NCBI RefSeq assembly: GCF_003688855.1
Contig: NZ_REFW01000002.1
Span: forward strand, 310,001-374,000
From: Tessaracoccus antarcticus
GTDB lineage: Bacteria; Actinomycetota; Actinomycetes; Propionibacteriales; Propionibacteriaceae
Direction of reading: 5' to 3'
DNA length: 64,000 nucleotides
Shown: positions 37,077 to 46,435 of the stretch, one piece after another
Position numbering within the stretch: the first letter of the stretch is position 1
How the letters are laid out: the number at the start of each line of letters is the position of its first letter
Notes under the pieces: model-generated
Seen by the model: only the letters and a program-made list of their open reading frames with translations
The model's database searches: none
What the model was told of the DNA's origin: nothing
Translations under genes and position numbers: made by a program

Positions 37077-38326
37077 GCCGTTTCCCCCTCCGTGCCGGTG
37101 GGCGTCGACGTCGCGCCCACGAGGGTGGGTTCGGGGCGCAGATCGGCGGGGATCCAGTCGTCGTTCACGTTCTTGGAATCAACGGGATTCTTGCGCGAAT
37201 GCCGGTACATGAGGGTCGCAAGCGCCACCAGGAGGCTGAACACCACGAGTGTTCCGAAGAGTCCCCCCAGCGTGTGCCCGATGAGCCACATGAGTGCTCC
37301 GACGAGCCCTGCGGCGGGGAGCGTGATGCCCCATGCCAGCAGCATGCGTCCGGCGACCTTCCAGTTGACCTTCGCGCCCCGCTTGCCCAGGCCGGAGCCG
37401 AGAATGGAGCCGGTGGCGACGTGTGTGGTGGACAGTGCGAAGCCGAGGTGGCTGGATGCAAGGATGACGGCAGCGGAGGAGGCTTCAGCGGCCATGCCCT
37501 GCGGTGCGGCGATCTCCACGAGACCCTTGCCGAGAGTACGGATGATGCGCCAGCCACCGATGTAGGTGCCGGCGGCGATGGCCAGGGCGCAAGCGACCTT
37601 GACCCACAGCGGGACCGACGTGAGGTCGGTCCAGTGGCCGGTGGCGATCAGTGCGAGGGTGATGACGCCCATGGTCTTCTGGGCGTCGTTGGTGCCGTGT
37701 GCCAGAGACACCAGGGATGCGGAGCCGATCTGGCCCCATCGGAAACTGGTGTTGCGGTACTTCTCCGCCACACCCTTGGTGATGCGGTAGACCATCGCGG
37801 TGCCGATGGTCGCGACGATGAGCGCGATGACCGGCGACATCAGCCCGGGCAGGATCACCTTCCCCACCACGCCGTCGAGTGTGGTGCCGTCACCGACCCA
37901 CTTCACGCCCTGCACACCGAGACCGGCGATGGTTGCGCCGATGAGGCCACCGAAAAGTGCATGGGAGGAACTCGACGGCAGGCCCAGCAACCACGTCAGC
38001 AGGTTCCAGACCACGCCTCCCACAAGCCCGGCCAGCACGATGAGGAGAAGAGCCTGCCCGCCATCGGCGAGGAACTCTGGGCGCGGGGCGCCCGCGGCGT
38101 CCTGGATATTGATGACGGCGTTGGTGACGGTCAGAGCCACCTCCACCGACAGGAACGCACCCACCAGGTTCAGGACTGCCGACAGTGCCACGGCGGTGCG
38201 TGGAGGCAACGCCTTGGTGGCAATGGAGGTAGCCATGGCGTTGCCGGTGTCGTGGAAACCGTTGGTGAAGTCGAACACCAGGGCCGTGATGACCACTAGC
38301 ACGAGGGTCACGAGTTCGAGGCTCAC
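37073..38326 (-). CDS. pitA: Low-affinity inorganic phosphate transporter (Pit family)
   Basis: 417 residues from GTG 38326, about ten helices. Duplicated Pit signature: DFTNGFHDTGNAMATS near residue 19 and LAHGTNDAQKTMG near 208; also LPSSSSHALFGG. Proton- or metal-phosphate symport in the cytoplasmic membrane. The C-terminal ~40 residues are polar. Divergent from glycerate kinase over 229 bp. Confidence 0.93.
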   Translation of the reverse strand: MSLELVTLVLVVITALVFDFTNGFHDTGNAMATSIATKALPPRTAVALSAVLNLVGAFLSVEVALTVTNAVINIQDAAGAPRPEFLADGGQALLLIVLAGLVGGVVWNLLTWLLGLPSSSSHALFGGLIGATIAGLGVQGVKWVGDGTTLDGVVGKVILPGLMSPVIALIVATIGTAMVYRITKGVAEKYRNTSFRWGQIGSASLVSLAHGTNDAQKTMGVITLALIATGHWTDLTSVPLWVKVACALAIAAGTYIGGWRIIRTLGKGLVEIAAPQGMAAEASSAAVILASSHLGFALSTTHVATGSILGSGLGKRGAKVNWKVAGRMLLAWGITLPAAGLVGALMWLIGHTLGGLFGTLVVFSLLVALATLMYRHSRKNPVDSKNVNDDWIPADLRPEPTLVGATSTPTGTEGETA

Positions 38327-38555
38327 AATGCAACTATGCCTGTTGGCGGCCCAGACAAGGAATCGGGGTCCGAAACCGGCAGGATTCTCCTCGACCCGGC
38401 GGGTCAATAAGTGACCGGAGCGCCGGAGCGCCGGAGCGGCGGGGTGAACGGGCGTGATGGCAGGCCGCTCTGAGTCGCCCACCACAAGCCCAACCAAAAG
38501 CCCCGCCCCGGGCAACCCTCACCTAGGCTCTGATCAAGGCGAAGGAGACCCAGAC

Positions 38556-39635
38556 ATGCGGGTGGTTGTGGCACCGGACTCATTCAAGGGCACCTGCACG
38601 GCCCGGAATGCGGCAAGAGCGATCGGCGATGGCTGGCTCAGCGTCCGACGCAACGACGACCTCGTCCTCATTCCCCTGGCAGACGGCGGCGAGGGAACAC
38701 TCGATGCCCTGGAGTCGGTGCACGGCGCCGAGCGGTGCACGGCCGAGGTCACCGGCCCCAACGGTCGGCCTGTCTCCGCAGACTGGCTCCGACTCCCCTC
38801 CGGGGAAGCAGTCATCGAACTGGCCCAGGCTTGCGGACTCCCACTCATGGACCCGCTCGACCCCCTGAACGCCACCACCCGGGGCGTGGGGGAACTGATC
38901 AGGATCGCGCTGGAGGCAGGGGTCACCTCCATCACCGTCGCACTCGGCGGTTCGGCCACGACCGACGGAGGCGCGGGTGCACTCGCAGCACTGGGGGCGA
39001 GGTTCTTCGACGATGCAGGTCTTCCACTCCCTGAGGGCGGGGGAGCGCTGCAACGATTGGCGTGGTTCGACGACCATGACCTCATCCCGCCACCGGTGGG
39101 TGGTGTCAGGCTCCTCACCGACGTCACCAACCCCCTGCTCGGCCCCGGTGGAGCGGCCGCCATCTTCGGGCCCCAGAAGGGCGCAACGCCGCACCAGGTC
39201 GACGAGTTGGAAGCAGGCCTCGGCAGGTTGGTGCAAGTACTCGGGGCCGACCCTGCCGTCGCGGGTATGGGGGCGGCGGGAGGCACGGCGTACGGACTCG
39301 CCACACTCTGGGGAGCCACGGTCGTGCCGGGAGCTGCGGAGGTGGCCAGTCTCTCCGGCCTGGTGGCTGAGCTCGGGACCGCGGAAGTGGTCATCACCGG
39401 TGAGGGCTGCTTCGACACCACCTCGCAGGGCGGCAAGGTGGTGGGCAACGTTCTCGCAGAGGCGAAGGACAAGACCATCGTCATCGCCGGCTCCGTCGCC
39501 ACCGACTGCCCGGTTGCGTCCATCTCGCTCGAAAGGCTGGCTGGCTCATCCGCGGCAGCCCGAACGGATGCGGAGCACTGGCTGAGCGTCGCAGGCGCAG
39601 CGGCTGCGACGCACTTCAGCCCGCGGCAACCATGA
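38556..39635 (+). CDS. glxK: Glycerate kinase (GlxK/GarK family)
   Basis: 359 residues. Phosphorylates D-glycerate to 2-phosphoglycerate with ATP. Family marks: APDSFKGT (6-13), IPLADGGEGTLDAL, ALGGSATTDGGAGALAALGARF, TDVTNPLLGPGGAA and ITGEGCFDTTSQGGKV. AAGGAG precedes ATG 38556. Single gene; no glyoxylate or glycerate pathway neighbours. Confidence 0.93.
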   Translation: MRVVVAPDSFKGTCTARNAARAIGDGWLSVRRNDDLVLIPLADGGEGTLDALESVHGAERCTAEVTGPNGRPVSADWLRLPSGEAVIELAQACGLPLMDPLDPLNATTRGVGELIRIALEAGVTSITVALGGSATTDGGAGALAALGARFFDDAGLPLPEGGGALQRLAWFDDHDLIPPPVGGVRLLTDVTNPLLGPGGAAAIFGPQKGATPHQVDELEAGLGRLVQVLGADPAVAGMGAAGGTAYGLATLWGATVVPGAAEVASLSGLVAELGTAEVVITGEGCFDTTSQGGKVVGNVLAEAKDKTIVIAGSVATDCPVASISLERLAGSSAAARTDAEHWLSVAGAAAATHFSPRQP

Positions 39636-39653
39636 GGCATGAGTTGCCCTGCT

Positions 39654-39770
39654 CACCGATCCCTGAGCACTCCGCGTCTCCCACCGATGTCTGAGTGCCC
39701 GTCGTTCACCGATCCAGGAGTGCCCCGCGTTCACCGATGCCGGAGTGCCTCTGCGTTCCACCAATCCGCG
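39654..39770 (+). repeat. Degenerate ~25-28 bp intergenic tandem repeat
   Basis: Four to five imperfect units start at 39654, 39682, 39707, 39732 and 39759, each beginning CACCGATSY and continuing GAGTGCC...CGCGTT. They fill much of the gap between glycerate kinase and the second tRNA-Ala. The units have no ORF, no constant spacer and are too divergent for CRISPR. Following them, 39770-39840 is GC-rich with a GCCGGCCG repeat. Confidence 0.7.
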
Positions 39771-39848
39771 TAGGTGCAGCGAGGAATGAGCGCACCGCAG
39801 CGAAGGGCTGCCGGCCGACTGCCGGCCGCGCTCACACACCGAACACCA

Positions 39849-39867
39849 TGCGCTAACATTGCCGAGT
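39849..39867 (+). promoter_or_regulatory. Promoter element of tRNA-Ala (copy 2)
   Basis: Identical 19-base block to that before copy 1, again 15 bases before the tRNA, with TAACAT at 39854-39859 as -10. Surrounding bases differ between the two copies. Confidence 0.6.
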
Positions 39868-39882
39868 TGCCTCGGCGACAGC

Positions 39883-39955
39883 GGGGCTATGGCGCAGTTG
39901 GTAGCGCGCTTCCATGGCATGGAAGAGGTCAGGAGTTCGAATCTCCTTAGCTCCA
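39883..39955 (+). tRNA. tRNA-Ala (anticodon GGC), second copy
   Basis: All 73 bases are identical to 7736-7808, including the G3-U70 pair and anticodon GGC; no encoded CCA. Flanks differ, apart from the promoter block. It converges on the SPFH gene with a 31-bp gap and no clear terminator. Confidence 0.96.
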
Positions 39956-39986
39956 CCCCTCTGGCCCATCGGGCCTCGATGGTCGC

Positions 39987-41129
39987 TCACTTGGTACTCG
40001 TTGCGTGGCCCCCCACGGCTGCTTCCACTGCCCTGACCTCCGCCTTGGCCTCGTTGACGGCGTCCTCCGCCTTCTTTGCCACCTCGTCGGCCGCCCGGGC
40101 CGCATCGAGGGACTCGAGCTCCTCCTGGTGCCCGTTGCGTTCCAGCTGAAGCGTTGCGTCGTATCCGAGCTGCGGTGCCTCGTCCCCTCTCGGTGGCGTC
40201 TCGTCGACCTCGGTCTCGGTCTCGGCCACTGTGCCCGTAGCGGGTTTCGCCGTGCTCGGGGTCTTGTCCCCGAAGGCTTCGGTGACGGTGCGGATGGCCT
40301 CGGTGAACTCACCGGGGATCACCCAGAACGTGTTGTTCTGGCCGTTTGCCAGCGCCGGAAGCGTCTCGAGGTACTTGTAGGCGAGGAGCTTGGGGTCCGC
40401 ATCGTTGGCATGGACGGCCTGGAAGACACGCTCGATGGCTTTGGCCTCGCCGTCGGCCCGCAGGATCCTCGCCTGCTGTTCGCCCTGGGCCAGCAGGATC
40501 TCCTGCTGGCGGGTGCCCTCAGCGGTGAGGATCCGCGACTGACGCTCGCCCTCGGCGTGCAGGATGGTGGCGCGCTTGTCCCGTTCTGCACGCATCTGCT
40601 TCTCCATGGCTTCCTTGATGCTGCCAGGAGGGTCGATGGCCTTGATCTCGACGCGGTTCACGCGAATGCCCCACTTGCCGGTGGCCTCGTCCAGCACACT
40701 GCGCAGCTGGGCGTTGATGGCCTCACGGGACGTCAGTGCCTGCTCCAGGTCCATGCTGCCGATCAGGTTGCGCAACGTCGTCACCGTGAGCTGGTCGATG
40801 GCCTGCAAATAGTTGGCCACCTCATACGCCGCGGCACGCGGTTCGGTGATCTGGTAGTAGAGGACCGTGTCGATGTTGACCACGAGGTTGTCCTCGGTGA
40901 TCACCGGTTGTGGCGTCGAGGGGAACACCTGCTCGCGGATGTCGAGCTTGTCGCGCACCCGGTCGGCGATCGGAATGATGAAGTTCAGGCCGGGCTGGAG
41001 TGTGACACGGTATCGGCCGAATCGCTCGATGTTGAAGCGGTGGGCCTGCGGGACGATCTTCACGGTCATCATCACGAGATAGACCACCAACAGCGCCACG
41101 ACGATGATCGGCACCAGAAAGAACTCCAT
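39987..41129 (-). CDS. SPFH/Band 7 (stomatin-like) membrane protein
   Basis: 380 residues. One N-terminal membrane helix (about 3-22), SPFH domain (about 25-190: VPQAHRFNIERFGRYRVTLQPG, DIREQVFPSTPQPVITEDN), then a long coiled coil rich in RAERDKRA, EGERQSRILTAEG (about 190-260), and an acidic, Ala/Glu-rich tail (about 300-380). QmcA/stomatin type; forms oligomeric membrane rings. The NfeD-like gene directly upstream is the usual partner. The divergent charged tail is unusual in length. Confidence 0.92.
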   Translation of the reverse strand: MEFFLVPIIVVALLVVYLVMMTVKIVPQAHRFNIERFGRYRVTLQPGLNFIIPIADRVRDKLDIREQVFPSTPQPVITEDNLVVNIDTVLYYQITEPRAAAYEVANYLQAIDQLTVTTLRNLIGSMDLEQALTSREAINAQLRSVLDEATGKWGIRVNRVEIKAIDPPGSIKEAMEKQMRAERDKRATILHAEGERQSRILTAEGTRQQEILLAQGEQQARILRADGEAKAIERVFQAVHANDADPKLLAYKYLETLPALANGQNNTFWVIPGEFTEAIRTVTEAFGDKTPSTAKPATGTVAETETEVDETPPRGDEAPQLGYDATLQLERNGHQEELESLDAARAADEVAKKAEDAVNEAKAEVRAVEAAVGGHATSTK

Positions 41130-41149
41130 GACACAACTTCCTTTCGCTC

Positions 41150-41587
41150 TTACGGCAGAAGCTCACGCGGATAAACGATGGCGGTGGCGCCCTGGATCTC
41201 CATCACATCGACGGCCGCCCCGGGGGGGATGATGAGTTGGTCGTCCAGCGAACGCGCCGTCCAGTCCTCCCCCGAGAGATGGATCAGCCCGTGTTCGGCG
41301 CTGATCTCCTCGAGGACCGTGGCGGTCCTGCCGACGAGGGCGTCGGTGCCGTCACGGGTGAGTGCAGGCTGTGAGGCGTGTCGTAGCGCAATGGGTCGCA
41401 CCACCAGGAGGCCCAGCATCGACGCGGCAGCGAAGGACAACAGCTGCAGGATCCAGGGAGCATCGAAACCGGCGACGACTGCGGCCAGCAGGGCTGCGGC
41501 GCTGAAGATGCCGAACGCCAGGGTCAGAGAGAAGGCCTCAGCGACACCGAGGGCCACCGCCGCTATCAGCCAAGCGAGCCACCACAT
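41150..41587 (-). CDS. NfeD-like membrane protein
   Basis: 145 residues from ATG 41587 (AGGAGGTG upstream). Three hydrophobic helices (about 2-75) followed by the OB-fold domain (about 85-145: LVGRTATVLEEISAEHGLIHLSGEDWTARS). NfeD proteins pair with SPFH proteins in bacteria. The upstream DNA has TATATC within CTTATATCAC as a possible -10. Lies 20 bp ahead of the SPFH gene in one operon. Confidence 0.9.
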   Translation of the reverse strand: MWWLAWLIAAVALGVAEAFSLTLAFGIFSAAALLAAVVAGFDAPWILQLLSFAAASMLGLLVVRPIALRHASQPALTRDGTDALVGRTATVLEEISAEHGLIHLSGEDWTARSLDDQLIIPPGAAVDVMEIQGATAIVYPRELLP

Positions 41588-41837
41588 CGTGCACCTCCTG
41601 TCCAGCCGTGATATAAGTCTACGTGGCAGCCCTAAATGGCGACGGACATGGGCCAAGCTGTGCAGGTGCGTGGGTGTGGAATGGGTGGAGAATCCCGGTT
41701 TTGCCCAGGGGATGCCACTGGCTCCACGAAATGCGGCTCACAACGTGTGTCATGCGAGCACGACCATCGAGTGCTGCATGGGCCGGGGCCACACCGCGGG
41801 AACACCTGTGCCGGTGCGGTCCGTAGACTCATTCCTT

Positions 41838-42563
41838 GTGAATGCATCGACGCCGTCGCGAAGGGGCGGAAACCTCCTCCTCGTGCCCGCCGTCGCACTC
41901 GTGGTCCTCCTGCTCGTCACGCTGGGTGCGACCAGCCCCCGACCCGCTGCCGTCGAGATCATTCCCAGACCCGCCCCGACCGAGATCCTCGAGCCGGAGG
42001 CGCCGCCCACTGTCAGCGCCGCCCCGTCGCCGTCCCCCATGTTCCCGGTTCCCGAGCAGAAACCGTTCATCGTTCCGGGATGGGTGGGCGACGTGATCCG
42101 GACCGTGGCCGTCGTCGTGGTTCTCGCGCTCATTGCGCTCCTCATCCTGCGCCTTGCAGGCGTGATGGTGCGGACGGACCGCCGCCAGGCAGCCGACCCG
42201 AGCGGAAACCAGTCAGACATCCCCGAGATCGACGATGAGGCGTTGGCGGCCACTGTGGCCGACACCGTCGCCTCGCTCAGACAGGGCATCCCCGTCGACG
42301 GCGCCGTCATCGAATGCTGGCGGCGTCTGGAGCGCGTGGCCTCCGACTCCGGCATCGTGCGCCGCCCCGCGCAGACTTCGCAGGAGTTCACCGTCGAAGT
42401 CCTCGGCCACGCCGTCGTCGACGCAGCGGCACTCCAGGACCTCGCCGAGCTCTACCGCCAGGCGTTGTTCTCCACCCACCAGCTCACCGATGTGCATCGT
42501 GATCGCGCCATCGCCGCCCTCGAGGCCCTCAGCGACCAGCTCGCCCGACGGGAGCAGACGTGA
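41838..42563 (+). CDS. DUF4129 domain membrane protein
   Basis: 241 residues from GTG 41838. An N-terminal helix (about 14-31), Pro-rich outer segment (about 33-72), a second helix (about 82-107) and a cytoplasmic DUF4129-type domain (about 130-241: DGAVIECWRRLERVASDSG, RPAQTSQEFTVEVL, LAELYRQALFS). TAGACT at 41824-41829 ends 8 bases before the GTG and no Shine-Dalgarno is seen, suggesting a leaderless mRNA. First gene of the MoxR/DUF58 operon. The 250 bp between the nfeD start and this gene contain no gene I can support. Confidence 0.8.
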   Translation: MNASTPSRRGGNLLLVPAVALVVLLLVTLGATSPRPAAVEIIPRPAPTEILEPEAPPTVSAAPSPSPMFPVPEQKPFIVPGWVGDVIRTVAVVVVLALIALLILRLAGVMVRTDRRQAADPSGNQSDIPEIDDEALAATVADTVASLRQGIPVDGAVIECWRRLERVASDSGIVRRPAQTSQEFTVEVLGHAVVDAAALQDLAELYRQALFSTHQLTDVHRDRAIAALEALSDQLARREQT

Positions 42564-43075
42564 GCGCCTGGCGGGGCCTCGTCCTCCGCCTGGGCATCGG
42601 GATCGCCGCGGCGTCACTCGTCGTCGCGCTCGACGGCGTCGTCAGCCTTCGCGTCGAGCCCATCCAGGCATTCATCGCCGGAACGCTCGCCGCGGTCACC
42701 TCCTGGGTCCTCACGTACCTCCCACCGCCGGGGGCCACCACGGAGTGGGAGCAGCCCTCCTGGCACACCCGCTCCCCGCGCCTCCAAGCCGACATCCGGA
42801 CCCGCCGACTCGCATCCGTCCTCGCCCACGCCCAGCCCGGTCGTGCTTTCGAGGCCCGCAGCTTCGCCCGCACCCTGGCCCTGCTCACCGCCAGACGGCT
42901 CGTCACCTCCGGGCGGATACCCCGCCCCGCAGAAGGCGAGGGCCCCCTGGCGTCCGCCGCCCCCCACCTCTCGGGCGCGCTCCTGACGTACCTCCGCAGC
43001 GCAGAGTCAGAGCGCCCCCAGGTCCTCAACCGCACGACACTGCAGGCCCACCTCAAGGAGATCGATTCGCTATGA
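42560..43075 (+). CDS. Small membrane protein of MoxR/DUF58 operon
   Basis: 171 residues, two N-terminal helices (about 8-28 and 34-54), then a basic cytoplasmic region. GTG start overlaps the DUF4129 stop, and the stop overlaps moxR. No family recognised; position is typical of accessory genes in actinobacterial MoxR clusters. Confidence 0.75.
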   Translation: MSAWRGLVLRLGIGIAAASLVVALDGVVSLRVEPIQAFIAGTLAAVTSWVLTYLPPPGATTEWEQPSWHTRSPRLQADIRTRRLASVLAHAQPGRAFEARSFARTLALLTARRLVTSGRIPRPAEGEGPLASAAPHLSGALLTYLRSAESERPQVLNRTTLQAHLKEIDSL

Positions 43076-44052
43076 GCACCCCCACCTCGACGGCGCTCAC
43101 CCAGGCCCAGGCCACCGTCCTCGTGCACCAGGTCCTCGATGCCGTCGACACCGCCCTGGTGGGCAAACGCGACCAGATGACACTGGTGCTCGCGGGTGTG
43201 CTCGCCGGGGGTCACGTGCTGCTGGAGGACCTCCCCGGGTTGGGCAAAACCCTGGCGGCGAGGTCCCTGGCGCAAGCACTGGGGCTGGAGTTCACCCGCG
43301 CCCAGTTCACGCCGGACCTGTTGCCTGCCGACCTCACCGGCTCCTACACCTTTGACCAGAACACGAGCGAGTTCAGCTTCCGGGAGGGCCCGATCTTCAC
43401 AGGCCTGCTGCTCGCCGACGAGATCAACCGCACCCCTCCCAAGACGCAGTCCGCGTTGTTGGAGGCGATGCAGGAGCGGCAGGTCACGGTCGAGGGGCAC
43501 ACCTTCGTGCTGCCCCGGCCGTTCCACGTCCTCGCCACCGCGAACCCCATCGAACACGAGGGCACCTACCCGCTGCCGGAGGCACAACTCGACCGCTTCC
43601 TGCTGCGCCTCGCCTTCGGCTACCCGTCGCTGGACGAGGAGTGGGACGTGCTGGGTCGACGGATGGATCGGCGAGCTGAAGAGGTCGTCGTGGGCGCGGT
43701 GCTCGACTCCGACGGCCTGCTGGCCGTGCAGGACTGCGTGGAGGACATCCACGTGGCCGAATCGGTGGGCCGCTACGCCATCGACCTGGTGCGCGCCACC
43801 CGGGACCACCAGGACACCCTCGTGGGGGCGTCGCCGCGGGGATCGCTGGCCCTGCTGCTGTGCTCGCGAGCCCTGGCGCTCATCGAGGGTCGCGATTTCG
43901 TCATCCCGGAGGACATCAAGCGCCTCGCGGTGCCCGCGCTCGGTCACCGGATCGTGATCAGGCCAGAACTGTGGCTCAACAACGTGGCCCCCGAGTCGGT
44001 CGTCCGGGCGGTGCTGGACCAGGTTCCGGTGCCTGATGCGGAGACCTCGTGA
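43072..44052 (+). CDS. MoxR-family AAA+ ATPase
   Basis: 326 residues. Walker A EDLPGLGKTLAARSLA (about 53-68), Walker B LLADEINRTPPKTQSALLEAMQE (about 114 on), sensor ATANPIEHEGTYPLPEAQLDRF. MoxR ATPases act as chaperone-like factors, here with DUF58 and DUF4129 partners, usually for assembly of surface or redox complexes. ATG overlaps the upstream gene. Confidence 0.95.
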   Translation: MSTPTSTALTQAQATVLVHQVLDAVDTALVGKRDQMTLVLAGVLAGGHVLLEDLPGLGKTLAARSLAQALGLEFTRAQFTPDLLPADLTGSYTFDQNTSEFSFREGPIFTGLLLADEINRTPPKTQSALLEAMQERQVTVEGHTFVLPRPFHVLATANPIEHEGTYPLPEAQLDRFLLRLAFGYPSLDEEWDVLGRRMDRRAEEVVVGAVLDSDGLLAVQDCVEDIHVAESVGRYAIDLVRATRDHQDTLVGASPRGSLALLLCSRALALIEGRDFVIPEDIKRLAVPALGHRIVIRPELWLNNVAPESVVRAVLDQVPVPDAETS

Positions 44053-45335
44053 TGCATCTCTCGCACACCCCTGCCCTGCTCCGATCCCTCGTGGCGGCGG
44101 CGGTGCTGGGAGTGGTCGCCGTCATGGTGCAGCGCGTCGACGTCGTGGTGCTGATGGTGCCCTTCGTCGTTCACCTGGCATGGGGGTGGCGAAGCCGACC
44201 ACACGTAGACCTGGTGGTGGAGTCGCGGCCGAAGGCGGTGGTGATCCCGGAGGGGGAGTCGGTTTCCATGGTGACGCATGCCACCCATGCGTGGCGCTCA
44301 GCCCTCGTCACGCTCCAGTGGCCGGTGCGCCCGGGAATCTCCCTGGATCCGGACTCGGGCACCGTGCTGGATGCAGCTGTCCCGGAGGGCGTGCGCGTGG
44401 CGGTACAGCCCGAGCGGTGGGGTCGCTACGACGTGGGACCGGGCACCGTCGCCGTCTGCGATCCCAGTGGGAGTTGGCGCGCCTCGACGACGACGCCTCG
44501 CGTCACCGTCACCGTCAGGCCCACATCGTCGAGCCTGGAGGGCGGCAGCGGGGTGGCGCACCCGATCGGGATCGTCGGCATGCATCGCTCGAGGCGCCGA
44601 GGGGATGGCAGCGACCTGGCAGAAGTGCGCGAGTTCCGCCCCGGCGATCGCCTGCGGCGCATCAACTGGCGGGTGACGTCGCGGCTGGGCGCATTGCACG
44701 TGAACTCGACACTCACCGAGCGCGACACCGATGTCCTCATCGTGGCCGACACTCTTGTGGACATCGTCCCTGCCAGACCGGAGGCTCCGACGAGCCTGGA
44801 TGCCACGGTGCGGGCGATCGCCGCGATCTCGCGACATTACGGTGGCTTCGGTGATCGCGTGGCCATCCACGACCTGGGCCGACGCATAGGCCACGTTCGT
44901 CCCGGGACCGGGCCGAGGCACGCACGGATGGTGCTGAATGTGTTGTCGAGGGCGAACCGCGACGTGCCGGACTGGGACAGGCTTCGGCCGGTGGGCACCG
45001 TGACCAGCGGGATGCTGGTGTTCTTCTGCTCCCCACTCTTGGAGCGCGAATCCCAGGATGAACTGGTGCGGCTCCGACGTCTCGGTGCGGAGGTGATTGG
45101 CGTGGACACGCTGCCAGAGGGTGTCGGGCAGTTCGGGGACATCCGCTCGTTTCGCCGCGACACCTTCCTGGGCGAGGCGTGGATGATCCGCCGCATGGAG
45201 CGCGACGAGGCCCTCGCACGGCTGCGAAGCATCGGCATTCCGGTCACGCCCTGGCGGGGGACGAGCAGCCTGGCGAGCGTGCTGCTGTCAATGGAAGCGG
45301 CCCGCTCGGCCCCGCGGCGGGTGCCGGGGCGATGA
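44049..45335 (+). CDS. DUF58 domain protein
   Basis: 428 residues: two N-terminal helices (about 8-45), a beta domain, and the DUF58 segment with DGSDLAEVREFRPGDRLRRINWR around 195-217, then a von Willebrand-like fold (DVLIVADTLVDI). Constant partner of MoxR. GTG 44049 overlaps the moxR stop; ATG 44052 is the alternative start. Confidence 0.93.
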   Translation: MMHLSHTPALLRSLVAAAVLGVVAVMVQRVDVVVLMVPFVVHLAWGWRSRPHVDLVVESRPKAVVIPEGESVSMVTHATHAWRSALVTLQWPVRPGISLDPDSGTVLDAAVPEGVRVAVQPERWGRYDVGPGTVAVCDPSGSWRASTTTPRVTVTVRPTSSSLEGGSGVAHPIGIVGMHRSRRRGDGSDLAEVREFRPGDRLRRINWRVTSRLGALHVNSTLTERDTDVLIVADTLVDIVPARPEAPTSLDATVRAIAAISRHYGGFGDRVAIHDLGRRIGHVRPGTGPRHARMVLNVLSRANRDVPDWDRLRPVGTVTSGMLVFFCSPLLERESQDELVRLRRLGAEVIGVDTLPEGVGQFGDIRSFRRDTFLGEAWMIRRMERDEALARLRSIGIPVTPWRGTSSLASVLLSMEAARSAPRRVPGR

Positions 45336-45919
45336 GGGATCTCGCGGAGGTTCTCGCAGGCTGGATCTACGCCCTCCAGATCACGAGCGGGCAGCAATGG
45401 GTCCTTCGGTTGACCGTGCTGTCCTCCGGGGTTGGGGCCGCCGTGCTCTGCAACCTCTGGTTCCCGGTGCTGATCTCGCCGGCCCTGCTGGTGACGGCCC
45501 TGGTGATGGCCTTCGCGTCGGTGATCCGTCCGGACTCGGTGGCGCCGCTGTTCTTCGTCGCGGCCGTGGGCCTGTGGTGGTTGGCCGGGGCAGCGGCTGC
45601 GTCACAGCCCGACGGAGGTGGTGGGACCCCAGGGAGGTGGCTGGGCGTCACGGTACTTGTGGCTGTCTTCCACCTCTCCACGGCGTTTGCTGCTGCGGCG
45701 CCGTCGTATGCCCGCGTCACGGGGCGGGCGGCCAAGCTGTTGTCGCTGGCAGGGGTGGGTTACGTGGCTGTCAGTGTCGCGGTCGGCATGGCGGTCCTGG
45801 GCCTCGCGGCCCTGCCACGCCACGTGCTTGGCCCGGGGTGGGTCGTGGCGGGCGCGCTGTCGGTGAGCGTTGCGACGGTGGCCCTCGTCGCTGCACTGCG
45901 CCCACGCAGGGCGCACTGA
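45332..45919 (+). CDS. Polytopic membrane protein of MoxR/DUF58 operon
   Basis: 195 residues with about five hydrophobic helices, Ala/Val/Gly-rich. ATG overlaps the DUF58 stop. No family recognised. Probably the last gene of the operon; it converges on a NUDIX gene 42 bp away. Confidence 0.75.
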   Translation: MRDLAEVLAGWIYALQITSGQQWVLRLTVLSSGVGAAVLCNLWFPVLISPALLVTALVMAFASVIRPDSVAPLFFVAAVGLWWLAGAAAASQPDGGGGTPGRWLGVTVLVAVFHLSTAFAAAAPSYARVTGRAAKLLSLAGVGYVAVSVAVGMAVLGLAALPRHVLGPGWVVAGALSVSVATVALVAALRPRRAH

Positions 45920-45961
45920 GGAGCACGTCGTGGGGTGGCGCGTGGTGCACTGTTTGAGTGG

Positions 45962-46435
45962 TCACCCCGTGGGGTCGGTCAGGCGAGTCGCCAGTGCGTC
46001 CAGGAAGGCGACCTGACCGGCGACAAGCTTCCCGCGCGCCTCGGCGAGGGTGAACCACTGCGCGCCATCGATCTCCGGGAACTCTGCGAGGCGGCCGCTC
46101 CGTGGCGGCCATTCCATCGTGAACGCATTGCTGGCGACGAACGCGAGGCCTGGATCGCCCTTGACGGCGAAGGCGCGGACAACCTTGCCCGAGCGTTGCC
46201 TGACCTCCCCGAGATCGGTCAGGACTCCCGCCGGCGCCATCACACCCACCTCTTCCTCGAACTCGCGTCGGGCCGCGTCCTCCGGCTCTTCGTCCGGGTC
46301 GTGGAGTCCCTTCGGGATCGACCACGCGCCACTGTCCTTGCGGGCCCACAGCGGACCACCCATGTGGGCGAGGAACACGCGGACTTCTGCGCCCGAATCG
46401 TCGAAGACCAGCAGCCCGGCGCTGTGGAGGGGCAC
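45962..46435 (-). CDS. NUDIX hydrolase
   Basis: 157 residues from a GTG. The NUDIX box GLHDPDEEPEDAARREFEEEVGV spans about 43-65 with its Gx5Ex7REUxEExGU pattern. The N-terminal SAGLLVFDDSG and WSIPKG match the small diadenosine-polyphosphate/ADP-ribose-like group in NHEJ-linked loci. Divergent from the LigD-type polymerase, which may or may not be meaningful. Substrate unknown. Confidence 0.88.
   Translation of the reverse strand: MPLHSAGLLVFDDSGAEVRVFLAHMGGPLWARKDSGAWSIPKGLHDPDEEPEDAARREFEEEVGVMAPAGVLTDLGEVRQRSGKVVRAFAVKGDPGLAFVASNAFTMEWPPRSGRLAEFPEIDGAQWFTLAEARGKLVAGQVAFLDALATRLTDPTG

Noticed and set aside
37043-38299. Long plus-strand open frame opposite pitA
   Set aside because: His/Gln/Gly-rich composition with no domain; the Pit signatures are on the minus strand.
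42529-43947. Long minus-strand open frame opposite moxR and its upstream gene
   Set aside because: Antisense shadow; MoxR motifs and overlapping starts establish the plus-strand genes.
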